From Cristatella mucedo (lineage: Eukaryota; Bryozoa; Phylactolaemata; Cristatellidae), in the NCBI GenBank assembly GCA_009760855.2, contig WPIO01000108.1, positions 1,336,501 to 1,400,500 on the forward strand: a stretch of DNA of 64,000 nucleotides. Direction: 5' to 3'. Every line of letters begins with the position of its first letter. The first letter of the stretch is position 1. Positions 10,905 to 20,928 of this stretch are shown here, piece after piece. A program made the translations under genes and the position numbers. The notes under the pieces are model-generated. The model did no database searches and was not told the DNA's origin. It was given only the letters and a program-made list of their open reading frames with translations.

Positions 10905-11395
10905 GAAGCTAAGTATTGACTGACAAAAGAAAGATTTCCCGAACATCTACACGTCCATGCATATGCCATGTCGAGTATGAACATGTTATTAGAAAATCCG
11001 GAGCTAGGTTTGACACAGCCGCCAGCATTTCGGCATTTCTGCGCTCACAGTACGTTGATTTCACAGAGCAAATCTGGCTCTCCGTGTGGCAGCGGATGGA
11101 ATCAAACTGTCTACCGCTCACTCTTTGGTTCCGCCATTTTTCTGCTCCAGACAATCTTTCAGAGCTATCACCCTATTATCTTGGCTTATTTCTCTTCTCA
11201 GTCATGTGCATTCAGCCTCAAACATCGCCTCGAACTCCGTGTGCCTCAAGATCTGTACAGAACGTCGCCTCGAACTCTGTGTGCCTAAAGTGCTATGGAG
11301 ATCCTGCCTTTCGTTTGAGCACTCCTATAGACTGGAAGTCATTTTCGACAGATGTCAAGATATCCCACTGATCTGTCACGTTAAGGAAGGCGTAT
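10905..11395 (+). mobile_element. Family C non-LTR retrotransposon remnant
   Basis: Short broken frames on the plus strand preserve the C-terminal signature of CR1/L2-like polyproteins: a DPAFRLSTPIDWKSFSTDV segment matches the usual GDRAF..AP..WNSLP pattern but differs from both the L2 and family B versions here. Copy B has the equivalent at 53,115-53,570. Copy A also carries a ~40-base tandem duplication (11,226-11,288, repeating CGCCTCGAACTC) that is single in copy B. Assignment rests only on this motif. Confidence 0.45.
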
Positions 11396-11735
11396 AACCT
11401 CCCAAAGCCTGGAACTCCCTCCCGAATTGCAGAACATCTTCTGACTTTACCACATTTATAAAGAACCTAAAACACACCTATTTACGTCAGCATTTTCTGG
11501 GTCCCCGTTATTTAGCCTCAGTGTGCTTATGCATACTGATACTGAGCTTGTTGCCACTAACACCCCTTGCATGCTGACCCTGTGCATGTCACCCCTAACC
11601 ATGCTATTCATGTTGCTTATCAAGCATTATATGACTCACCATTCAATCGTGTTTCCCTTTGCAGAAAATGTAAAGTGCCTAGAAAGAGATTGAATTCTCT
11701 AAGGGCGCTTTATCAAGTGCGTTATTATTATTAGA
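11395..11735 (+). mobile_element. L2 3' fragment
   Basis: Plus-oriented L2 end: a KAWNSLP-type coding remnant at 11,405, the 3' untranslated region with CATGCTGACCCTGTGCATG, the AAAGTGCCTAGAAAGAGA stem-loop and a short (ATT)n tail. The same fragment is present at 53,570-53,910, so it predates the segmental duplication. Confidence 0.8.
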
Positions 11736-11887
11736 AAACGTATAAAGCCCTTACCTTTTACCTTAGTCTTGGCTCGTTGCTTGCAATCCTTTTAGGCTAC
11801 AGTCTTGGCTCATTGCTTGTGTTCTTTTTAGGCCTATATGCATCGATTTAGCGTGCATTCTGGCAATAATCATACTAATGTTACGCT

Positions 11888-13020
11888 TTGTAATGTATCT
11901 CCATTTGCAACACCAACAAAGCCATACATACTTTGCGGGTCTTACTCAGGAGAGTTTTTTGTATCACCCAACCAGAGCCAATGCGGCTATTGGTACACAC
12001 TCGGTGGCGGAAATACTTAATCTCGAGCAAATAAAAGGAAGTGAGAAGCACATCTGAGTCGGGAGAAAATTTGAGGTATTGAGTGCATGAAAGTAGCAGT
12101 TGAGGACGGTCGGTAAAGACGTGCCGCAGCATGGGCAGCAGGCGAGTAGTTGCCGTTGCATAAGAATCGTGGAGGTGACATCCACAGCCTACGACTTTCA
12201 GAGAGCAAAGGCTTCTGTCGCCAACGGTATTTAAGCAGAAGAATTGAGCACCTAATTTATTGTCCCTATAGGAGCCGATTGCACGATGAGGCTGAAACTG
12301 GTGCAGCAGTTCAGCAAATTAAGGAGTGGCTGGCCTAGCAGTTAAGGTTAAGCTTGGCTCTGCATTTTCTGATTAGCCTGCACCCATCCGTGCACTTTCA
12401 GCAAAGGAGACACTCGGTAAAGCTTCTGGGATTTGCAAACTCGCCTTTGCACCCATATTCATTGCCAACAGTATTGGCCTAGTGACTTTTTCGGCTGGCA
12501 GCCCAGCCAAAAGGGAATTACATTTATGTAGCCCAGACCAAACCAAGGAGCTAGTTGAAGTTTCTGCAAGCCACAGTGGAAGTCGGTTCCCAATCTCTGT
12601 GATATGAAATGATAGGGGTCGGAAAATGCTGCTATCATGTCGATTGGACGTGACGGCCATCATGTCCGATTGGACATGATGACTAGCTGAGGTGCAAATC
12701 TTCTATGCATAGCCTTCAAAATATTGGCAGATGCCGAAGAGGACACAAGAGAACGTGGTGACGATCGCACAAAATCATCACTTATTAGAATAGTAATACC
12801 TTCTAGTCCAGCCACACGCTTGATTTTTCACAAAGTAGCTGTTCCGGTTGATCGTAGCTTGGTTGACGAAAATCAGTCTACATCCAGGACCAAATATCTG
12901 CAAGGCAAGCATTGAGTCTATCAGTCTCTGCAAACGATTCCGGTGGATTAAATGACAAATCCAGTTAAGTATCGTCACTACTGGCATGACGAATAGTTCT
13001 CTCTTGCATACGATAAAGTG
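11888..13020 (-). mobile_element. Family B retrotransposon remnant
   Basis: Minus-oriented family B sequence: its 3' end starts at TGTATCTCCATTTGC (11,892) and the element can be followed by similarity to the 47.9-kb copy up to ~13,000, including the stretch equivalent to GGTGATGGTCGCACAATG. Coding remains are heavily decayed. In copy B the inner portion (equivalent to 12,672-13,200) has been deleted, leaving 54,030-54,822. Confidence 0.65.
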
Positions 13021-14520
13021 TTTAGCTGGTTTAGACCCTGAATTCAGATCGTTCTCTTCACGGTATTAAGACCTGGGTTTATCACAGAATCGAGTGTTTG
13101 AAACACGACAGAGTCTAGCTCCGTCCGAATGAGCAAACATTTGAATCATCCGAACGATTTATTGCTCACCAAAAGTTAGCGAATTGCATGTGGCTATACA
13201 CAACTAACTAAGGCTAAAGAAAATACAGAGCCGTTTTTGCTAACGCACGAACCAGTTCTCCATTGAGTTCGCAGACGGTTTAAATAAATCGACGCTCAAC
13301 TCCAATAGCTCGAGAGGTATTACTTACCCATTCGAGGCTGCCAGAGGTATTCGGCGAAGATAGAGGCACCGCCAGGAAATTTATCCGAGGCCCACTGGTT
13401 GTCAGCCAGCAAATTATGTATTATCATTTTTTTTAACAAATTAAAATTTATTGTTAATAGTTTTCTGCCACAAAACTATATGGGGCAACTTTCTCAATCA
13501 GACAGATCAATCTAGATCGATTTGATAAATCTTTCACCAATCGAAAAGGATCGGATCCGATAGGATCCGATCTGGATCGGATCAGATTATGATTATCCCA
13601 AGAATGCACTCAGAAAGATAATTATGCCAGTTCAAATCCAGAGAGTTCACATCACTTAGATTCTAGCCACAGCGAATGGTCAGTAAACACTCCGGCTGTA
13701 GCCAGGCACCGGAAAAATGGGCGCGCCTTATTTCTGTAAGCTGAGTCGTTCAGAACGCTAAGAGGTCTCAAGGCTGAGGTGTTGCCACGGTGTAGGAGTA
13801 AGCTAAGTAAGTTCAGTGGTAGCTAGACCGTCAATTTGTTTTTAAGTTGGAGACCCATGATCAAAAGACTTCGTTCTTCGTAACCTTACAAATTGATACT
13901 AGTAGGTAATATATTTAAAACAGTGGGAAATGCTTACAAATACTACTTTCTTAGCAGAAATGTGTAAGTCCGTTTTCGTGACAATATTGTGAATAAAACT
14001 GCTGTAAGACTCAGATCGACAAAGCACATTTAAATGCATCCTCATTTCAAACTTTCTCGTTCACGTGCACCATCCCTTCAAACCCATAATCCGTACAACC
14101 TTCTGTTGTATAGCAGTGGCTCTGGCAGCCACAGGCCTTGTGGGAGTCTCACCGAGACAGGGTGGGCGAGCGTGAGCGGTAAACGGGAACCGTTGCTTTA
14201 ATACTCTCAATGCGTACATATATTAGAGCTCAATGATTTGTAGCACACGACTTGAATCATAGCATGCATTAGTGGCCTAAGGCTGAGCTGCATCGATGGC
14301 TTGACTATTGGCCGCAGGTGAGGCACATACATTAGTGCCATGGCGCTTTGCTAATTACAACGGCTAAAGCCGCAGGTGCACACAACAGTTATCAACTATT
14401 AAAATCCAACAGCACCTCATCACTCACTTAAGGTTTGACCCTGGACTTGGCCTTTAAGGCGAAATTATGCTGCCTGACTTCTAAAGAAGAGCCCTCCAGG
14501 GCGTCTCTCAGAGAAATGTA
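13020..14520. other. No gene seen; duplicated non-coding DNA
   Basis: No open frame or splice-bordered exon is convincing. A GATC-rich patch lies at 13,530-13,600. From about 13,230 on the sequence is matched in copy B at 54,840-56,220, apart from a small L2 insertion there at 55,628. Confidence 0.6.
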
Positions 14521-14529
14521 TTAAAACGT

Positions 14530-14715
14530 AGATATATATATATATATATTTATTTATATATTTACGTATTTTTTTTATTATATATCTATCTGTTTATATA
14601 TTTATATAATTATATATTTACCTATTTACTCGGTAATATATTAATAGGTTTATATATATATATTTATATTTATATTTCCATATTTATATGTGAATATATG
14701 AATACATTAATACAT
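14530..14715 (+). repeat. AT-rich (TATATT)-type block
   Basis: A low-complexity TATATTTAT sequence. In copy B the same block (56,265-56,535) also has an inverted partner at 57,990-58,205 that copy A lacks. Confidence 0.8.
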
Positions 14716-14789
14716 TAACATAATTATATGCATCCACTCATTGTCTCCTTCCACTTCTCTCTTTTTCTCTAGGTTAATATAAAATAATA

Positions 14790-15010
14790 ATTAGACATCG
14801 CGCGCTCAGACAACTTAATCTCTTTATAGGTGCTTAGATTTGCTAAAAACGTAGCCCGATCGAATGGTTAACAGTAGCATGCTCAATTTCAACTTAGAGG
14901 TATTATGCATAGGGGTCAGCATATAAATATGGTTAGTGGCAGCCTGTGCAGTGTCAGCACGCATAGGCACACGAAAGACGTATTTAATAACTAGTTGCAA
15001 GCATATAAGG
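14790..15010 (-). mobile_element. L2 3' fragment, degenerate
   Basis: The region reads, on the minus strand, as an old L2 3' end: GCGCGCTCAGACAACTTAAT..., then the reverse of the GGGTCAGCATA...GTGTCAGCACGCATA landmarks. It is shared with copy B (57,045) and marks the right end of the traceable segmental duplication. Confidence 0.65.
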
Positions 15011-15725
15011 CATAGACTGGTGTGTCTTTTCACTTTGCTGGACTAATTACTGTAATTATATTCTATTTCTCTGTCCTTCCAGTGACTGCTGCTCGAAGAC
15101 ATCGTCAAATCAGTCGAGTAATGCTTCAGGTCCGATCATTGCAAAATGACCAGCTAGTGCTCCGTCGGTAAATGACACGACTACCATTCAAACAGCAACG
15201 TATTTGATGACTAGTAGCAAGCAAATAAGGCATTGACAGCCTTGTGTTTTCACTTTGTTGGAATTATTTACTTCCATTATATTCCATTGCTTCGTACTCT
15301 TGTGACTATTTCTAAAATCCCTGTAAGTCCATAGCAATACATATTTGAGCTTTTGAGACGACTTGAGCGCCAAGCGAAGGCTAAAGCGAGGCTATTTTCG
15401 GCTATTCTGCAGGTTGATTTTTAGCCGCCTACCAAACAGCTGCTACAGAAGCGTATTTAATAACTAGTTGCAAGCGCATAAGGCATAGAGTGATGTGTCT
15501 CCTCGCCTTTCTGGATTAATTACTGCTATTACATTCTATTTCTCTATACTCGTGTGAGTAATTATAAAATCCCTATAACCCCGTAGCAGCAGATATATGA
15601 GGGTTAGGTTGGATTGTATTGCAGCCTTTAACAAGGACTTATTGGTTATTTAACTAGTATAGCTAAACATGTAATAAATAGCTTACATCTCCCCGAGATT
15701 CTCGCTATTTAAAGTTAAAACTGAA
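14975..15725 (+). repeat. Lectin-locus flank repeat, copy 1 (partners at 22.44 and 28.3 kb)
   Basis: The segment from GTCCTTCCAGTGACTGCTGC (15,076) to about 15,725 is matched almost base for base at 28,309-28,960, and more distantly (its right part) at 22,440-22,760. Inside it a sub-unit starting TATTTAATAACTAGTTGCAAG occurs three times here (14,981; 15,201; 15,454), twice at 28 kb (28,437; 28,690) and once at 22,445. At 28.3 kb it follows directly after a lectin exon, so this copy is probably the remains of another duplicated lectin gene. Confidence 0.7.
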
Positions 15726-17204
15726 TTTTATTCAGACCCATAGCGCTCGCTTGCAATTGAAATCCTATTTTAAATAGGCCCCGGTGTCATTTCTATTCAC
15801 CTGTACACACATAGCCGCACCTTTTATCTGACGAAAACTGGTTTAATAGCAGGCCAATTCAATATCTTAATAGTTCAAAAAAGTAGTTCAGTTCAATAAC
15901 CTTTTGGCGATGAAAAACTGGTTCAATAGCACTCGCCCGGTCGGATGCTCCAAGTGCGTTTTGCACGGTTTCTGCATCTTCACTCTTGGTTTGTGAGCTC
16001 CTCAACTGTGGAAGCGCGGCGTGACCTTGTGTGTCTTTGTCGTCACCTGCAAGCTTGAAGATGAATCTCAAGGGTTTCGCACAGGCAAACTGCCCCCACA
16101 CATTTTTTAGCTTTGTTAGAGCCTAAGGAACAGGTCTAGTATAACTCATTTCCTAATCAGTGATGGCGTCGCGTACGTTCATGAAGGCATTTTCCTACCG
16201 TGATATCCAACAGTTAGTCCAATCAATATGTTATCGGCAAATTCAAAGACTATCGGAATTCTGGAAATGCATCACCACGTCAGGTAGGATTTTTGCCAAA
16301 TTAATCTAATCTTGCTGAGACGTTCGGCCACAGTATAGGCAAGGAAGTCTTAGGAAGTGAGGCAGGACTAAAACAAGGTGACCTTTGTGGAAGCAGCGTG
16401 GAGGCAGACGCCGTTCGATTTCACAAGCGTTTTCATCGCTTACATCGGCCGCATGTCAATTCATCCCCCACATGTGATGTGTAGGCGACCCTGATATCAC
16501 TGCATTCCGATTCTCTTTTATCTCAGATGAGAACCCTGAGCATATTGCAGTGGTACCAGGAATGATGATTGACAAACCCTGTGTGGCAATGCGCCTGTCG
16601 CTGCTAGCCTTGGTGCCAGCAAAAGGCACCAAGAAATAAAAGGCACGAAACTGCACTATGGCAGGCTGAGCTGATGTGGCAGCTTATGTGCAGCAGGTGA
16701 GCTCATGTACGTGGATTCTCGTTCTTTTAGCGTGGATGCATTGCTGCTTGGGAGAGAATACGATATTACACGCTTGCTGTGTAACCGTTGTTACAGGACC
16801 GAGAATCAATAAGAGAATGAAAGCTACAATCTGTTTAAAGGTCAAACTGATAGCAGCGATTTGCTTGATTGTCAAGGTGAGGAAAATATCTGTCGCAACC
16901 TTCGACCTTGCACTCTCAACCACCATGCAAAGTCGCCGCCTAGTTGACGTCAATCATGCAATATGGGTGCGATTGTTGCTATTGCCTTTCAGGTAGTGAC
17001 GGTCACTGCTGTTGACACAGACCAGAGCATACAAGTATTTGATGATTTGGAGAAGCGACAACAAGCAGGTAAATTCGTGGCAATGTGATTCGGATGACAG
17101 CCTTACATTGCTCTCTAAGTGATTGTCCGACCCACTTTTCATTTGCGAAAGAAGTCTTCGTTGCTCACTATTATCAAATTTGCACGAGACACGTAAATTG
17201 TATA
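15725..17204. other. No confirmed gene; diverged lectin-intron copy
   Basis: The part at ~15,990-16,330 is similar to 23,100-23,420 inside the lectin intron (shared GTGCGTCTTTGTCGTCAC-type and GAAGATGAATCTC landmarks), so the similarity to the lectin locus continues here. A plus-strand frame at 16,676-16,996 starts with a hydrophobic stretch (WILVLLAWMHCCLG), but it has no supporting exon borders and is not called. Confidence 0.5.
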
Positions 17205-17440
17205 ACAATAATAATAATAATAATTCACTTGATAAAGCGCCCTCAGAGAACTTAATCTCTCTCTAGGCGCTTTACATTTGCTGTAAAGTGAAATGCAATT
17301 GAATGGTAAGTAAAATCATGCTTGAAAAAAACAAACGAAATGAATAATATGGTTAGGGGTGACATGCACAGGGTCAGCATGCGAATGTGGTTAGTGGCAG
17401 CATGCACAGTGTCAGCACGCATAAGCACATCAAGGACGAA

Positions 17441-19126
17441 TCACAGGGACCCACTAAATGCTGTCCTAAATTGGTGTGTTTTTAGGTTCCTTTTAAATGT
17501 GGTCAGGTCGGGGGATGTTCTGACGCAGGTCGGGAGGGAGTTCCAGGCTTTGGGAGCATACGAACTAAATGCACGGTCTCCAAAGGATTTAAGGTTTGTA
17601 TGAGGTATTTGTAGACTGTTGGATTCCGAAAAGCGGGTGGTACGATGCTTAGCCTGATGGGGTAGTATATCTGACAGATAGGCTGGAGCCATAGAATGAA
17701 GGGACCTAAAAGTGAGCGACAAAACCTTGAAGTCAATCCGTTGCTTGACTGGTAGCCAGTGCAGGTCGGCGAGAAGTGGAGTAATGTGGCAAGTGCGGCG
17801 CTCACGACAGACAAGTCTAGCTGCCGAGTTTCGCACCAGCTGCAATCGCCTGATCGCACATGCTGGTAGGCCAGTGAGCAGTGCCTTACAGAAGTCGAGA
17901 CGGGATGTCACGAATGCATGGACCAACATGGACGTGGTATTTTTATCTAAACAGGCCCGAATTTTAGCAATGTTATGAAGCAGAAAATAAGCGGATTTGA
18001 CTGTGGAGCTGATGTGGTCGTCTAACGAGAGGTCACTTTGGAATATGACACTTAGATTTCGAGCTGATTCAACTGGAGATATGCTGGCAGAGCCGATTTT
18101 GAGAGTCAGCCTTTCCAACCTCTGGATCACACTGGGTTTGCCCATAACTAGTAAGTTAGTTTTATCATCGTTAAGTTTTAGAAAATTCGCTGCCATCCAT
18201 GTGCGGATGTCATCAATGCATGCAGCTAGTGAGTTTAGAGAATTTGAGGTGCTCGAAGGCTGTGAGGGATCAAAGCAAAGGTACAACTGAGTGTCATCTG
18301 CATAGAAGTGAAAGCCTAGGTTGTGCTTGGCAATCACATCAGCAAGAGGCAGAGTATAAACCGTAAAAAGAACCGGACCTAGCACTGAGCCCTGAGGTAC
18401 TCCATATTTCAGAGGTACCTCAGATTATCTTTGTCCATTCACGTCAATACTCTGGAGTCTCCCATTGAGATAGGACCTGAACCACTGCAGAGCAGTGCCA
18501 GTGATGCCCAGGCGAGATGAGAGGCACTCTAGAAGGACTTTGTGATCGATGGTATCAAAAGCTGCCGAAAGATCAAGCAAAACAAGCAGAGACACTCTAC
18601 CCATGTCTGCATTCCTAAGTAGTTCGTTGTATACCCGAAGCAATGCTGACTCTGTGGAGTGATTAGCTCTAAAGCCAGACTGGAACTTACTAGCAAGGTG
18701 TGAGGTTTCGATATACGAGTTCAGGTGGTCCGCCACGACCCGTTCGAAAGTCTTTGATAGGAACGGTGGAAGGGAAACTGGGCGGTAGTTGGTCAAGTTC
18801 TCTTGGTCAAGTGTAGCTTTCTTGAGAAGTGGCCTGACTACAGCTTTTTTGAAAGGTGCTGGGACATGACCTGAGGCTAATGACATATTAATTATGTTAG
18901 TTATGCATTGCAGCAGCAGATCAATGCAACGTAGGAGCAGGACAGTAAGAATAGGGTCCAGAGGACTTGTTGTCTTCTTTGATTGAGATACGAATTTTAG
19001 GACTAGATCACTAGTGACCTGCTTAAATGCAGACATTGAGGTGCTGCCAGGAACCGAGGAACAGCATTCTAGTGGGGAGGTTGTCATCGAAGGGATGGAT
19101 TCCCTGATCTTGTCTATCTTCGGCAC
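17441..19126 (-). pseudogene. L2 reverse transcriptase region (copy 1)
   Basis: Two consecutive minus-strand frames (19,126-18,425 and 18,385-17,441) make up the RT. Landmarks: VVRPLLKKATLDQENLTNYR, a FQSGFRANHSTESALLRV box, LLDLSAAFDTIDH (motif A), a [15 protein letters not shown]-type motif B region around 18,390, and FYADDTQLY (motif C with both catalytic Asp). The thumb and tail follow ([45 protein letters not shown]). A nonsense codon near 18,425 separates motif A from motif B. It is the least decayed RT in the window. Confidence 0.9.
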
Positions 19127-19186
19127 AAAGAATCGAGAGAAGCGATCGGCTAGATCAACATTAGGATCATCAGGTAATGAGGTAAT

Positions 19187-20601
19187 CTAGGAACGGTTGA
19201 GGAGATGGTTTATTGTCGACATCAGCATTTTTGGGTTGTGCATCTGTGATTCAACAATGTTTTTATAAAAACCAGACTTAGCCTTTGCTAGGATCGATTG
19301 GTACGACCTACAGTATTTTTCATATGCCTGTCGATGGACAGTTAGTCCGGATCTTTTGTATGCTTTTTCAAGCTTTCGTTTAGTAGACTTGGCTAGTTTA
19401 ATGTCTGCGGTAAACCATAGGCCGTCATGGCGGGGGCGCACAGTGCGCATTGTCAGAGGGGCAAACTCGTCGAGCGTGTCAGCTAGTGTCGTATTGAAGC
19501 TATCTACCAATGATGACAGATCGGAGGGAGGATTGAGCAGCAGAGGTGAAGCAGATATTCTCGCACGGACAGCATCGATGTCAAGGGTCTTGAGGTTTTG
19601 CGATTCACTGGTTATTTTAGAGGAGGATGTGGGCACACACTGTAGATTGAATGAGATCTGCATGTGGTCAGATAAGCAGGATTTGGTAATAATTGGTGAT
19701 GACAACGTGCAGTTATATGAGAAAATCTGGTCGAGTGTGTGACCCTTGATGTGGGTAGGGCCATGCACATGAGCCACAAGAGACAATGAGTCAGTCAATG
19801 CACGAAATTCGGTGCTGAAAGCGTCAGATAAGTTATCAAAGTGAACGTTGAAATCACCCATAACGAGGAAGGATCGATTTCTTGAACACAGAATCGAAAT
19901 GAGATCGGAGAAACCTGAGATAAAGGAGGATTTGGTACCTGGTGGGCGATAGACTACTGCCACTATCGGTAGCTTGTTTTCGGGTGAGACCAAGACAATT
20001 GATTCAAAAGACTGCTTCGAGGGTACCGCAAATGGCTTAAAGTTGAATTTAGAGTGCACGACAATAGCAACTCCACCTCCGGTTTTGATTGATCTAGGGG
20101 TGTGAACGAACGAGAAACCAGATGGAGTTGCGTCTTTAATTGTCGGACAGTTTATCGATTTCAGCCAAGTTCCAGTTAGGGCGAGCAGGTCGATACCATT
20201 TTCAGAAATAAGGTCGCTTATTACTAGAGGTTTATTGCAAATTGAGCGAGGATTCCAAAGGCAAGGTTAAGTCTGGCCGATGGGGTTACAACAGGCTTGA
20301 TAATTACTAAGTTTGAGGAATTTACAGTGACGCATGTGGGGGAGCGTGCTGAGCGGTTCGAGACAATGCTAGGAATACCGAACGAGCTGGTACTCAGCTT
20401 GCAGGTTCCGCCCAACGAGCTGCGCCTGAGCTGGCGGTTCCGGCCACCGCGGCGGCTACTGGGCGCTTTTCTTTTGCTAATGCATAGTTCATGAATCTTA
20501 GCAACAACATTAATATCTAGGAATGCATTTGATATGCGATGACGAAGCGATAGCAGCTGCTGACGATCATAACTAACAAGCAGGTTACTAGCCGCCGGCA
20601 A
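19187..20601 (-). pseudogene. L2 AP endonuclease region (copy 1)
   Basis: The minus-strand frames 20,601-20,224 and ~20,170-19,187 carry the apurinic endonuclease-like domain that nicks the target in L2-type elements. Visible landmarks are VAVVYRPPG, VMGDFNVHFDN, a TLDQIFS segment and the catalytic SCLSDHMQI (Asp-His pair). The N-terminal frame ends early at 20,224 because of a small deletion relative to the 36.7-kb copy. The domain ends at a premature TAG near 19,185 before the RT. Residue-level motifs are intact; the breaks are in frame continuity. Confidence 0.85.
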
Positions 20602-20928
20602 AGCTAAGGCAGCCGCCGGCGTGGGAGACCCAGCAGCCCGAAGCGATAAGCGTTTAGATGTCCATAGGCACGTAATTTCTTAAGCGCTACGGTCGAATAA
20701 CAATCAGAACAACTTCAAACAGGTCTTATCTGTATCGTTTCCGTATACGATGTTCGCAAGAACTTCGGCTTTCGGAAGAATTCTGCAACGAACAAGAATG
20801 CACGTTAGAGCGCTCTATGTCAGGAGGCGAGAATGTATAGAAATGTTGGTACCGACTTAGATAGGAGTGTAGCATCTACCGCATTCGTGCCGCCAAGTGC
20901 TTACACACACTTCGTCTCATTATTGCAG

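Larger units (their letters stand above)
2716..15000 (+). repeat. Segmental duplication, copy A (direct; partner at 41.25-57.2 kb)
   Basis: Starting at GGGTGGATTTGAGTGCAAG (2,719) the sequence can be followed in the same order and orientation in copy B from 41,246. Matching landmarks are: SINE at 3.33/42.32 kb; CT tract 4.60/43.58; second CT tract 6.96/45.2; converging L2 pieces 8.0/46.1-47.4; the acidic repeat 9.6/49.56; family C and L2 fragments 10.9-11.7/53.1-53.9; family B 11.9/54.03; AT-rich block 14.5/56.3; L2 3' end 14.79/57.05. Divergence by eye is about 10-15%, except for a much more similar block at 9.36-10.0 kb. Copy-specific insertions are listed separately. Spacing between copies is ~38.5 kb. 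Confidence 0.85.
17205..20831 (-). mobile_element. L2-type non-LTR retrotransposon, nearly full length, inactive (copy 1)
   Basis: A ~3.6-kb minus-oriented element whose 5' boundary (20,831, CTCGCCTCCTGACATAG on the minus strand) matches that of the plus copy at 36,248, and whose 3' end carries the AAAGCGCC...GGCGCTTT stem-loop and an (ATT)n tail. It encodes an AP-type endonuclease followed by a reverse transcriptase, the standard L2/CR1 plan. Frames are interrupted by a frameshift near 20,220, a stop near 19,185 (CAG to TAG against copy 2) and a stop near 18,425 (TCA to TAA). It lies just 5' of the lectin exons. The 3' end is almost identical to a 173-base fragment at 55,628, so the family was active after the segmental duplication. 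Confidence 0.9.

Noticed and set aside
16676-16996. Signal-peptide-like frame MAAYVQQVSSCTWILVLLAW
   Set aside because: Hydrophobic stretch lies after an internal donor-like GTGAGC, no partner exon is found, and the region is diverged lectin intron sequence.
19356-19742. Plus-strand 128-codon frame
   Set aside because: Antisense shadow of the L2 endonuclease.
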